Shown here in pieces: positions 28,312 through 36,763 of a stretch of 64,000 nt of DNA (its first letter is position 1; every line of letters starts with the position of its first letter). The stretch lies in assembly GCA_012955965.1 (NCBI GenBank), contig JABBZI010000001.1, positions 62,001 through 126,000 of the forward strand, given 5' to 3'. The notes below the pieces were generated by a model, which worked only from the letters and a program-made list of their open reading frames with translations, did no database searches and was not told the origin of the DNA. The stretch comes from Clostridioides difficile (GTDB lineage Bacteria; Bacillota; Clostridia; Peptostreptococcales; Peptostreptococcaceae). The position numbers and the translations under genes were made by a program.

Positions 28312-29274
28312 TTGAAAAAAGGTTATGTTTATATAATACTAACCACCTTATTTTTTAGCTCAATGGAAATTAGTTTAAAAACTGTTACTAATGACTTTAA
28401 TCCCTTACAAATAACTTTATCAAGATTTTTTGTTGGTGGTTTAATCCTACTACCTTTTGCCATAAAAAGATTAAAATCCCTTAATCTTTCTATTACAAAA
28501 TCAGACTTAAAATACTTTGCATTTCTAGGTTTTATGTGTGTAGTAGTAAGTATGTCATTGTACCAACTGGCTGTTCTAAACACAAAAGCATCTGTAGTTG
28601 CTGTTTTGTTTAGTTGTAATCCAGTATTTGTAATGCTTCTAGCTTACTTAATTTTAAAGGAAAAAATTTATAGGCACAATGTAATTTCACTTATTTTAGA
28701 AGTACTTGGAATTATAGTTATCATAAATCCATTGCATACAAAATTAACTCTTAGCGGAATATTCTTGACATTATCTTCTGCTATCATTTTTTCAATGTAT
28801 ACTGTATTTGGTAAAAGAAAGACTTTAAAATTTGGTGGAATAGTTGTAACTTGCTTTAGTTTTATATTTGGAAGTTTAGAAATGTTAATATTAGTTTTAC
28901 TTACTAAAATTAATTTTATAGCAGATATATTAAATAAAAATAAACTTCATGTATTTGCAAATATCCCTATTTTTAGTGGTTATACTTTACACAATATGCC
29001 TATTATGATTTATGTATTTGTATTTGTCACAGGTGTTGGTTATGCGCTTTACTTTATGGCAATGGAAGCTACATCTACTAGTCTTACATCTCTAGTATTC
29101 TTCTTTAAACCAGTAATATCTCCAATACTTGCATTATTAATACTTAAAGAAATTATCCCTATTAACATGGTTATAGGAATTTTATTGATAGTAATTGGTT
29201 CAATAATTTCTATTATACCTACGATAATTACTCAAGCACATAATAAGCACGTTGAAGCCTTGTATAAGGAGTAG
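28312..29274 (+). CDS. EamA/DMT superfamily transporter
   Basis: The 320-residue membrane protein has ten helices in two EamA repeats; MEISLKTVTNDFNPLQITLSR and SLTSLVFFFKPVISPILALLILKE are the typical ends of each repeat. Such proteins export amino acids or metabolites. The start is the TTG at 28312, placed by a near-perfect AAGGAGGTG seven bases upstream; an earlier in-frame TTG at 28261 lacks a ribosome site. Substrate is unknown. Confidence 0.85.
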   Translation: MKKGYVYIILTTLFFSSMEISLKTVTNDFNPLQITLSRFFVGGLILLPFAIKRLKSLNLSITKSDLKYFAFLGFMCVVVSMSLYQLAVLNTKASVVAVLFSCNPVFVMLLAYLILKEKIYRHNVISLILEVLGIIVIINPLHTKLTLSGIFLTLSSAIIFSMYTVFGKRKTLKFGGIVVTCFSFIFGSLEMLILVLLTKINFIADILNKNKLHVFANIPIFSGYTLHNMPIMIYVFVFVTGVGYALYFMAMEATSTSLTSLVFFFKPVISPILALLILKEIIPINMVIGILLIVIGSIISIIPTIITQAHNKHVEALYKE

Positions 29275-29336
29275 TAACTTATAATCTATCATAATTATAC
29301 ATAAGGCAAATTTATTAGCCTTAAACGAAATATAAA

Positions 29337-29362
29337 AGAGATGCTACCATAATAGCATCTCT
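29337..29362 (+). terminator. Terminator between the DMT gene and the protease gene
   Basis: A 10-bp stem AGAGATGCTA/TAGCATCTCT with a six-base loop lies between the convergent genes. Confidence 0.75.
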
Positions 29363-29395
29363 TAATTTATATTTATTTTAAATTTTTAAAATTCT

Positions 29396-30058
29396 CTATT
29401 TAGCTAAGTTTTGTAAAAAACTATAAGTTTGTGGACAAGCTGCTTTTAATTTACTATTTGTATCTTGATTTAAATAATAATATGCAAATGCTTCTGCGAA
29501 GAATTCTTCTGGATATACACCTAAGTAATTTACATTACCTAAAGAACGTCCTTCTTTAGCAAATATTTGTTTAAATTGTGCTGATTTAGAAATATCATTT
29601 AATGCGATATGGTCTACTGCATGTGCTGTTTCATGTAATTCTAAGTTTATTGCATCATGACCTTTACCTTTGTTACTAAATCCGATTCTAAGAGCTACTG
29701 AACTTCCACCTAAACCAGGAACATCATCCCAAGTTTTTCCAGTGCCTTCCCAACCCTTAGGAACTACACCTTTTAAATAAGCATATTCTTTTTCATCTGT
29801 TAATTTTCCACTTAATAATTTTATTTTTAAGTTATCTTGTTTTAAAGCACTTAAATATTTTCCATCTATATTTGCTAATCTACTTACCATAGCATTAGCT
29901 TCATTTTTATTGTAATTTCCAGTTGGAAGAACCACTATTTGACTAAGTGTTTCTTTATTTTTTTGTGCAGTTGAACTATCTGCATGTGCACTTACTGGAA
30001 CTGAACTTATTAAGAATATTGATATTATGGCTATTAATAATTTTTTACTTGGTTTCAT
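29396..30058 (-). CDS. zmp1: Secreted Pro-Pro endopeptidase PPEP-1
   Basis: The 220-residue protein has a signal peptide (about 26 residues, ending SAHA) and a zincin domain with the zinc motif HETAH near residue 142 and a downstream EEFFAEAFAYY segment supplying the third ligand. I recognise it as PPEP-1/Zmp1 (CD2830), which cleaves between two prolines in VNP-PVP sequences and releases the CD2831 adhesin from the cell. The substrate gene lies immediately upstream on the same strand. A type I c-di-GMP riboswitch with terminator precedes it, so high c-di-GMP should switch it off. Confidence 0.97.
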   Translation of the reverse strand: MKPSKKLLIAIISIFLISSVPVSAHADSSTAQKNKETLSQIVVLPTGNYNKNEANAMVSRLANIDGKYLSALKQDNLKIKLLSGKLTDEKEYAYLKGVVPKGWEGTGKTWDDVPGLGGSSVALRIGFSNKGKGHDAINLELHETAHAVDHIALNDISKSAQFKQIFAKEGRSLGNVNYLGVYPEEFFAEAFAYYYLNQDTNSKLKAACPQTYSFLQNLAK

Positions 30059-30107
30059 ATTATTCCCTCCTTTGAGTTAGGCCGGGAGTAATAAATTTCA
30101 AAATAAA

Positions 30108-30129
30108 AAAGATACCCAAGAGTATCTTT
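30108..30129 (-). terminator. Riboswitch-controlled terminator of zmp1
   Basis: AAAGATAC pairs with GTATCTTT around a six-base loop and is followed on the minus strand by TTTTTT. It lies between the type I c-di-GMP aptamer and the zmp1 start codon, as expected for an OFF switch. Confidence 0.85.
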
Positions 30130-30157
30130 GTATATACAAAAAGAAATTTTTACTCTT

Positions 30158-30235
30158 TTCGGCAACTGGCTGGCGTGGTTTACTAAACTTTAGCCCCTAT
30201 AGCTTTGCGTGACTAGGTTTCCCTAGTTTTGCCTC
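30158..30235 (-). promoter_or_regulatory. c-di-GMP type I (GEMM-I) riboswitch aptamer
   Basis: The minus-strand RNA contains the conserved CACGCAAAGC and TAGGGGCTA segments and, later, CCAGCCAGTTGCC, in the order of the GEMM-I fold. A promoter lies just upstream and a terminator just downstream. Type I riboswitches in C. difficile mostly reduce downstream expression when c-di-GMP is high. Confidence 0.93.
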
Positions 30236-30253
30236 ATTTAATTTTATATTTAT

Positions 30254-30282
30254 ATTATAGCTTATATCTTTCTAATTGTCTA
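30254..30282 (-). promoter_or_regulatory. zmp1 promoter
   Basis: TAGACA (30277-30282) and TATAAT (30254-30259) are 17 bases apart on the minus strand, placing the RNA start a few bases before the aptamer. The adhesin promoter at 33610-33638 has the identical -35, -10 and spacing. Confidence 0.75.
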
Positions 30283-30341
30283 TAGATTTTTGGATTTTTT
30301 TTCTAAAAAATTATTATTTTTTTACATAATCCTTCAAAAAA

Positions 30342-30393
30342 AAATATCTTCTAACAATATTTTCACTATTAAATATTGTTTTAGAAGATATTT
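30342..30393. terminator. Terminator of the adhesin gene
   Basis: A stem of about 21 bp (AATATCTTCTAA arm) is followed on the minus strand by nine T residues. It ends the adhesin transcript before the zmp1 promoter. The 30059-30427 gap holds only this, the zmp1 promoter and the riboswitch. Confidence 0.85.
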
Positions 30394-30427
30394 TTTAATA
30401 TTACTTATATTTTTATAATGTTAGGGT

Positions 30428-33358
30428 CTAATTTGTATTCTTGTTTCTTCTTAAGATAATAAGCCCTATAATCGCTCCTAAACCTAATAGTATTTCTCCA
30501 GTAAATGTAGTATTGTCTCCTGTCTTTGGTGGTACTGGTGGATTTACTACAGTGTCATTTTTCACTTTATCATTCTTTTCTTCTGATACTGATGGTTTTA
30601 CTACTTCTGGTATTGGAACAATTGGTTTAACAGGCTTTTCTATTACATCATCTGATGGTGGTACTGGTGGATTTACTACCTCTGGTATTGGAGGATTCAC
30701 CACATCATCTGATGGTGGTACTGGCGGATTTACTACTATTTCATCTGCATCAGATGGTTTTGATGGTTTTCTCGGTTTATCTGTACTTGGTTTATCTGTG
30801 TTTGGTGGTACTGGTGGATTTACTACTGGTTTATCTGGATTTGGTGGTACTGGCGGATTCACTGGTGGATTTTCTTGTTTTATATTTTCTATATTCCCTA
30901 TATCCACAATTCTACCAATATCTTTATTATCAATATTAACTTTGATTTTATCCTTTAGTTTTTCATATCCACTTGGAGCCATCATTTCCACTAAATAATA
31001 TGTTCCTGGTTTTTTTACACTAGATTGAATTATACCATCTTCATCACTAACTAAATCCTTAACTACTACATTTCCAGATACATCTTCTAAATTAAATTTA
31101 GCACCTGAAAGTGCATTTTTATCTAAAGAATCCACTTTTTTAGCTTCAAAAGCATAACCTTGCTTAGTAGTTTCTACTCCAGGAGGACTTGAGCCATTAA
31201 TCTGAGCTACATTTTGTATAGTCTCTCCAACTTTTACATCTGTGAAATCAGCATCAAATGTAACCCAACTTTGCACAGGTTCGCCTTCTTTTATCTGCTT
31301 ATATTCATATTTATTTACTAATCTTATAGTATTTTTTCCATCTCCAGCTTCTTTTTTAAGTTCAAGATTATCAGAATATTTTATATTAGATATTTTTAGA
31401 GCTGGATTTACTTCATCCAAAAGATTTACTTGCCCTGCATCATAAACTCCATAAGTTGACATATTTATTTTGTATTTAACAATCTGACTGTCATTATTAT
31501 TTAAGACTTTCTTATCAACTTCTTTTTTTGCACTTATTAATCCAGAGTTTTTCTTAAAACTTATCTCATCGCTTTTATCAACTTGACTGTTATTTGCATC
31601 AAGAACAGCTCTATTTGTATAACTATCTTCAATACTAATAACCTTTAATGTATAGGCTATATAAAATTTTGATTCTACTTCTTCTTTACTAAGATTAATT
31701 GTAAATCCAGTTATAACTTTATCTACTTGACCACTTTCATTTCTTTTTTCTTCTACTTTATATGAAATGTTGTTTGCAATTTTTTCTTTACTCCAAGGAG
31801 TCCAGCTACCATTCATTGGAATTTCTACAACTCTAAAATCATGTCCAGCCTCTCCTGTTGTAGTTAATCTCATACCTTCTGGTATATTGTCTGTTATAAC
31901 AACATTACTTATTGGTGACTTATCATCATTTACTGAAATCTGATAGTTTATTACTTGACCAACTTGAGTAATATTTGTTGCTCCTGAATGCCCTTTAGTC
32001 AAAAGATAATCACTACCTCTATCAAAGATACTTACAGTAGCATCATCTTCTTGTACCTTCTTACCATCAGATTCTATCCTAGCTACATTTTTATATTTAT
32101 TGTCATGTTTTGCATTTTCATCACTAATTCTAGCTTTGTATTTAACAGTATATGCTTTATCTATATTTCCAAAATTAACTGATATAGAATTTGCACTTTG
32201 TTCAATATTAAAATCACTTACTTCTTTTCCATCACTTGTTACTACGCTTACAGAATTATTTACCAATGTCAACCCTTCAGGAAGCTCATCATACAAAGTA
32301 ATATCTTTCAATTCTTCCTGTTTTTCATTTACTTGTATACTATAATTTATGTCTTTGTTTTTAACTGGCATAAATACTGTAGTTGATTTTCTTCCTTCAA
32401 CAAGCTTCTTAAGTGTTCCTTTAGACTCTTCCTCTTCGCCCTTATCTCCAGGCTTTATTTCTACATCCACATCTCCACTTCCACTTTCTATTTTTCCAGT
32501 AGTTTCAATATGAATTTTTGTATTTGTCTCTTCATCAACCTTTTTAACATATGCTTCTAGACCTATTTTTCCTTGCATTATACTTTGACCATTAGGCAGT
32601 TCTCTAAATGTAAGTGTATATTCTCCATTACTTTCTGTTTTGTCGAAGCATTCACTTGTATAATCTAAATTAACTTTATTAAATACATCTGGCACCTTGA
32701 AAGTTATTGAATCACCTGCTTGTATTCCCTTTGATGTTGGAGTATAAGTTAAATTAAATGATATTTTTTTCATTGATTCAGTTTCTATTGTACTGTTATT
32801 AACTTTTATAATAAATCCATAATCTTCATTCTCTTCATTAAGTTCTTCTTCTAAAGTTTTCAATAAATTTTCATCTTCTAATGGCTTCTCTTCTTTTGGA
32901 GTCTGCTCTGTATTTTTATTGTCTAATGGCTTTTCCTCTTCTGGAGTCTGCTCTGGTTTTTTATTGTCTGATGGCTTTTCCCCCTCTGGAGTCTGTTCTG
33001 GTTTTTTATTGTCTGATGGCTTCTCTTCTTCTGGAGTCTGCTCTGGCTTTTTATTGTCTGATGGTTTTTCTCCCTCTGGAGTCTGTTCTGGTTTTTTATT
33101 GTCTGATGGTTTTTCTCCCTCTGGAGTCTGCTCTGGTTTTTTATTGTCTGATGGCTTCTCTCCTTCTGGAGTCTGCTCCGGTTTTTTGTTATCTGATGGC
33201 TTCTCTTCTCCACTTGATGAACTAGTTGAGTTATTTTGAATCTGACTATTATCTCCTAATTCCGAAGCATAAGATACAGTTGGATAGATTGTAGATACTA
33301 CCATACTTAAAATCATAATTAAACTTATTAATAATGCCTTTTTATTTCCCTTCCTCAT
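30428..33358 (-). CDS. Sortase-anchored, collagen-binding-type surface adhesin (CD2831)
   Basis: The 976-residue protein has a signal peptide (about 1-32), a charged repeat region (50-154), adhesin/DUF11-like beta domains (about 190-740), a SpaA-type domain (KKVDSLDKNALSGAKFNLED onward, about 745-825), a Pro-rich stalk (829-944) and a sorting signal PPKTG (943-947) with hydrophobic helix and RRNKNTN tail. The stalk holds five NPPVPP sites and one NPPIPE, the targets of PPEP-1 encoded downstream. A type II c-di-GMP riboswitch in the leader should allow expression at high c-di-GMP, so adhesin and protease are regulated in opposite directions. Confidence 0.95.
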   Translation of the reverse strand: MRKGNKKALLISLIMILSMVVSTIYPTVSYASELGDNSQIQNNSTSSSSGEEKPSDNKKPEQTPEGEKPSDNKKPEQTPEGEKPSDNKKPEQTPEGEKPSDNKKPEQTPEEEKPSDNKKPEQTPEGEKPSDNKKPEQTPEEEKPLDNKNTEQTPKEEKPLEDENLLKTLEEELNEENEDYGFIIKVNNSTIETESMKKISFNLTYTPTSKGIQAGDSITFKVPDVFNKVNLDYTSECFDKTESNGEYTLTFRELPNGQSIMQGKIGLEAYVKKVDEETNTKIHIETTGKIESGSGDVDVEIKPGDKGEEEESKGTLKKLVEGRKSTTVFMPVKNKDINYSIQVNEKQEELKDITLYDELPEGLTLVNNSVSVVTSDGKEVSDFNIEQSANSISVNFGNIDKAYTVKYKARISDENAKHDNKYKNVARIESDGKKVQEDDATVSIFDRGSDYLLTKGHSGATNITQVGQVINYQISVNDDKSPISNVVITDNIPEGMRLTTTGEAGHDFRVVEIPMNGSWTPWSKEKIANNISYKVEEKRNESGQVDKVITGFTINLSKEEVESKFYIAYTLKVISIEDSYTNRAVLDANNSQVDKSDEISFKKNSGLISAKKEVDKKVLNNNDSQIVKYKINMSTYGVYDAGQVNLLDEVNPALKISNIKYSDNLELKKEAGDGKNTIRLVNKYEYKQIKEGEPVQSWVTFDADFTDVKVGETIQNVAQINGSSPPGVETTKQGYAFEAKKVDSLDKNALSGAKFNLEDVSGNVVVKDLVSDEDGIIQSSVKKPGTYYLVEMMAPSGYEKLKDKIKVNIDNKDIGRIVDIGNIENIKQENPPVNPPVPPNPDKPVVNPPVPPNTDKPSTDKPRKPSKPSDADEIVVNPPVPPSDDVVNPPIPEVVNPPVPPSDDVIEKPVKPIVPIPEVVKPSVSEEKNDKVKNDTVVNPPVPPKTGDNTTFTGEILLGLGAIIGLIILRRNKNTN
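30527..30874 (-). other. PPEP-1 cleavage-site stalk of the adhesin
   Basis: Residues 829-944 carry five NPPVPP motifs and one NPPIPE separated by Asp/Lys/Ser spacers. The last NPPVPP runs directly into KTG, so the final cleavage site overlaps the sortase motif PPKTG. Confidence 0.85.
32897..33211 (-). repeat. In-frame 45-bp tandem repeat in the adhesin gene
   Basis: Seven 15-residue units of the form E-(G/E)-EKPSDNKKPEQTP occupy residues 50-154; the first six are nearly identical and the seventh is diverged (EKPLDNKNTEQTP), followed by a decayed partial copy. The 45-bp unit keeps the frame whatever the copy number. It is likely a length-variable spacer near the N-terminus. Confidence 0.9.
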
Positions 33359-33442
33359 ATAGATTTCTCCCCTCTATACTATCTATAGTTTATAAACTTC
33401 CATTGATATCTCATTTAAAGTAACTTTCAGCAAAAACCATAT

Positions 33443-33482
33443 AAAAAAGGCCATGAAAATAAATAAATTTATATCCATAGCC
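33443..33482 (-). terminator. Riboswitch-controlled terminator of the adhesin gene
   Basis: On the minus strand GGCTATG pairs with CATGGCC across a 20-base loop and is followed by TTTTTT. The left arm overlaps the 3' end of the c-di-GMP type II aptamer, so ligand binding and termination are mutually exclusive, giving an ON switch. Confidence 0.8.
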
Positions 33483-33550
33483 GGTTGCACCACTGACTCA
33501 GTATGTCCATAAGGTGCCCAATAATAGAACATACATCAACATCTCTATAA
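33475..33550 (-). promoter_or_regulatory. c-di-GMP type II (GEMM-II) riboswitch aptamer
   Basis: The minus-strand RNA contains TTGGGCAC, then a stem around GACTCAGTA on the complement, and GTGGTGCAACCGGCTATG, matching the conserved core of type II c-di-GMP aptamers. It precedes the adhesin gene. Confidence 0.92.
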
Positions 33551-33609
33551 TATTTTATAAAAAACAATTAAAATTGTTATATTCACACTAAATACAATTA
33601 TATATTTAT

Positions 33610-33638
33610 ATTATATAATGCCAATATCTTCTTGTCTA
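33610..33638 (-). promoter_or_regulatory. Adhesin gene promoter
   Basis: TAGACA (33633-33638) and TATAAT (33610-33615) are 17 bases apart on the minus strand, about 60 bases before the aptamer. The rest of the 33359-33680 gap is the riboswitch leader. Confidence 0.72.
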
Positions 33639-33680
33639 CATATTTTACATTTTTTCCCTTATAATAATTTCAATTAATCC

Positions 33681-34859
33681 TTAGATAAAATCTTTATCTA
33701 CCACAATTACACAATTATATTCAGGATTCATATCCTTAACTAATTTAGTTATATCTTCTTTTAAATCTTCATCTGACATATTTTTAGAGAATTCAGAAGG
33801 ATTAACTACTATATCGAACACTAAATTTTTCTTACTTCCCTTTCCAACTATTCTGAAATCATGCATAGATTTTACAAGACTATTTTTCTTAAGTATTTCT
33901 TCAAGTTCTTGCTTTGCTGACATAACTTCTTCATCTTCAAGACATATAGGGTCCATATGAATTACTAAATATATATCTAATTTTTCAGATATTTCTCTCT
34001 CAGCAGTATCTATAATTTCATGAATTTCCATTATATCTATATTTGATGGAATTTCTGCATGTATAGATGCTATACATCTCCCAACTCCATAGTTATGAAT
34101 TATTAAGTCATGTGTTCCTATAATATGTTCATAAGATAATAATGATTCTATGATAGATTTTACCATTTCTTCATCTGGGGCTTCTCCTAGAAGAGGATTT
34201 ATAGTATCTTTTACAAGAGAAAATCCTGCATAAAGTATTACTAGTGATACTACAATACCAACATAACCATCTATAGGTAAATTAGTAAATTTAGCTATGA
34301 CAAATGATATAACTACACAACTTGATGTAAATACATCTCCTAAAGCATCAAGTGAAACTGCTTTTAATGCTGAGGAGTTAATTTTATTTCCCATAAATTT
34401 ATTAAATTTACTTAGCCAAATTTTAATCATTATAGATGCAATCAAAAGTATAAGTGGTATTACTTCAAACTTTATAGGGACTGGATTTATTATCCTTTCC
34501 ACAGATGACTTTATAAATTGAAGCCCTACCAACATCACCATAAATGCTACGATTAATGCTGATAAATATTCTATTCTCCCATGTCCAAAAGGATGCTCTT
34601 TATCAGCTGGTTTACTTGCTAATTTAAAGCCTATCATAGTTATTGCTGAAGATGCCATATCAGAAAGATTATTAAATGCATCAGCCATTATAGCTATACT
34701 TGATGTGAGCATACCTATAGATACCTTTACTACAAATAAAATTAAATTAGATAATATACCTACTATACCAGCTACATAACCATACTTATTTCTAACATCT
34801 TTTTTTTGAACGTTTTCACTATCTTTGATAAATGTTTTGACTAGGATTTTTGAAAACAT
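33681..34859 (-). CDS. Cation diffusion facilitator metal transporter
   Basis: The 392-residue protein has six N-terminal helices with the CDF metal site residues in MADAFNNLSDMASS (about residue 60; Asp-x3-Asp pattern variant with N) and SLDALGDVFTSS (about 170), plus KEHPFGHGRIEYL between. The C-terminal cytoplasmic domain (about 215-392) contains the ferredoxin-like fold with HAEIPSNIDIMEIHEIID. It exports Mn, Zn or Fe by proton exchange; the metal cannot be decided by eye. AGGAGG precedes the ATG. Confidence 0.9.
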   Translation of the reverse strand: MFSKILVKTFIKDSENVQKKDVRNKYGYVAGIVGILSNLILFVVKVSIGMLTSSIAIMADAFNNLSDMASSAITMIGFKLASKPADKEHPFGHGRIEYLSALIVAFMVMLVGLQFIKSSVERIINPVPIKFEVIPLILLIASIMIKIWLSKFNKFMGNKINSSALKAVSLDALGDVFTSSCVVISFVIAKFTNLPIDGYVGIVVSLVILYAGFSLVKDTINPLLGEAPDEEMVKSIIESLLSYEHIIGTHDLIIHNYGVGRCIASIHAEIPSNIDIMEIHEIIDTAEREISEKLDIYLVIHMDPICLEDEEVMSAKQELEEILKKNSLVKSMHDFRIVGKGSKKNLVFDIVVNPSEFSKNMSDEDLKEDITKLVKDMNPEYNCVIVVDKDFI

Positions 34860-35027
34860 GAAACTTACCTCCTTGTCCTCTATTTTATTGACAAATTTTA
34901 GAATATATACCTTTATTTATGATAACATAATTCGTATATATCAATAAGATATTATTGATTTTATTTTTATACATTTATTATAAAATGGATGTATTTTTAA
35001 TTTAAATTATCGAATTCTAATAAAACT

Positions 35028-35060
35028 AGTCCTAGATATTTTATAATCTTATCTAGGACT
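35028..35060 (-). terminator. Terminator of the lipoprotein esterase gene
   Basis: An 11-bp stem AGTCCTAGATA/TATCTAGGACT with an 11-base loop lies just past the stop codon at 35068. Its minus-strand tail is only moderately T-rich. Confidence 0.65.
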
Positions 35061-35067
35061 TATATTA

Positions 35068-36687
35068 TTATTTTATACCAACTATTTTATTTATCATAAT
35101 TGAACCTGTTTCTGGATTTTCAAATTCAATTTTAACACCCTTTATATTAGATAAATCTATGTTTTTAAACTTATCAATAGGTATTATTGTATCGCTTATT
35201 GGAGTATATCTTGACCAAAACTCCATAAATTTACCTTCTACATATTCGTCTCTTACAGCTTTACCTTCAAAATACTTCATAGCAGACACTTTATCATTAT
35301 CCAAAGTTACACTACTTTCTTTTCCTTTAGAATCGATTAAACTAAGTTTAAATGAAACTATTTTATCTTTACTATTTAATTCACTAGGAGAATTTAACGC
35401 CCATCTAAATTTTAATGATGAGTAATCTTCTAAATTCTTATTATTTAAAGGTAATTCTATTTTTCCGTCTTTAGACTTCCAATCAACTTCCAATAAATCT
35501 AAATTTTCACTTGAACTTATATTATTAAAAAGTTTTGCAGTATCTTTATCTAGTCGTTCTGAGTCAACTAACTCTTTTGTATCAACATTACTTGAGTCTA
35601 TATCTTTAAATAATTTTTTATTGAATAATTCTACAGAACCATTATATTTAACTTTATTTAATGTTTGATACCCATACATCTTATATGGCAATCCCTTTTT
35701 ACTAAAAATAGGTGATTCACTATTATCAAAATCAAAAATAGATTTCATATAGTCAACTGCATAATTAGAAAAGAAATCTCTATGTTCTTCTTTCCCTAAT
35801 TTTTCAGGATAGGTTCCATCTGTATCTCGTGGTGGAGAGAACTCTTTTTCTCCTAGAACTGAGTTATATGCATTGTGATTTCCACCTACTAAATAAGTTA
35901 ATCCCAAAGGACTTTTTCTGTTTTTATCCAAGGATATATTATAAAAAACATCATCTCCACTATGGATAACATCTCCATCATACTCTGATACTATTATTGC
36001 TGTTGGTACATCTGGAAATTTCTCTATTGGACTATTATAGGCTGGTGTAAGTGATATAATTCCTTTTATCCCTTTAAATCCTTTTTGTATTTGGTCTTTT
36101 GCTATTTTTAATACTCCAGAGCCAGCTACAGAATGACCTATAAGACCAATATTATCTAAATCAACTTTGTCTTTAAGATATATTCCAAATCCATTTTTAT
36201 TGCCATCATACGCATCTTGAAAAGCTTTTATATAAGCTTGAGTTAAATATGTTATTCTCTCGTTTTCTACAGGTTCTCCATACTGAAAAGTATAGTTTAC
36301 TGAAGTATCAATAGACACTCCTATAATACCATTTTTCGCTAAATCCTCAGTAAGATACTTAAATCCATCTTCAAAATCATTTTCTCCATCTCCATGTTGC
36401 CCATGAAAGATTAATACTATAGGTGCTTTTTCTTTTATATCTTTAGGAGCTGATATTATACCTTCCATCTTAAAAGGTATCGTCTTTCCTCTTACAACCA
36501 TTTCTGATATTCCCAAACTAAATTTATTAGATTCAATGTTATTATCACTATTTTTTGTTGATTTTATCTCATATCCTATTTTTTCATTTGAAGTTACATT
36601 GGAATTAGATTTATTTGTACAACCTGTAAAAAGAACACTTATTATTGATATAGATAAAATCATACTAATCCATTTTTTTGATTTCAT
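35068..36687 (-). CDS. Surface lipoprotein with alpha/beta-hydrolase domain
   Basis: The 539-residue protein has a lipoprotein signal with lipobox LFTGC (Cys 22). Residues about 60-330 form an alpha/beta hydrolase with VLIFHGQHGDGENDF (oxyanion region), the nucleophile elbow GHSVAG (about 185), an acid in IVSEYDGD and His in GGNHNAYN. The pattern is close to dienelactone/PAF-acetylhydrolase-type esterases. The C-terminal 200 residues look like a beta-rich domain. Substrate unknown. It is followed downstream by no partner on the same operon; the deacetylase gene lies 76 bases upstream on the same strand. Confidence 0.75.
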   Translation of the reverse strand: MKSKKWISMILSISIISVLFTGCTNKSNSNVTSNEKIGYEIKSTKNSDNNIESNKFSLGISEMVVRGKTIPFKMEGIISAPKDIKEKAPIVLIFHGQHGDGENDFEDGFKYLTEDLAKNGIIGVSIDTSVNYTFQYGEPVENERITYLTQAYIKAFQDAYDGNKNGFGIYLKDKVDLDNIGLIGHSVAGSGVLKIAKDQIQKGFKGIKGIISLTPAYNSPIEKFPDVPTAIIVSEYDGDVIHSGDDVFYNISLDKNRKSPLGLTYLVGGNHNAYNSVLGEKEFSPPRDTDGTYPEKLGKEEHRDFFSNYAVDYMKSIFDFDNSESPIFSKKGLPYKMYGYQTLNKVKYNGSVELFNKKLFKDIDSSNVDTKELVDSERLDKDTAKLFNNISSSENLDLLEVDWKSKDGKIELPLNNKNLEDYSSLKFRWALNSPSELNSKDKIVSFKLSLIDSKGKESSVTLDNDKVSAMKYFEGKAVRDEYVEGKFMEFWSRYTPISDTIIPIDKFKNIDLSNIKGVKIEFENPETGSIMINKIVGIK

Positions 36688-36763
36688 AAATTTATTCCTT
36701 TCTATATATCTATTTAAATACTATTTATTAGATTTCTAGTAAATCTTCTTTATACCTTCATAC

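Noticed and set aside
32897-33211. Regular repeat as a CRISPR array
   Set aside because: The units are directly adjacent 45-bp coding repeats with no unique spacers.
30441-33239. Several long plus-strand open frames opposite the adhesin gene
   Set aside because: They are shadows of the Pro-rich and repeat regions of the minus-strand adhesin; they lack ribosome sites and their composition follows the repeat unit.
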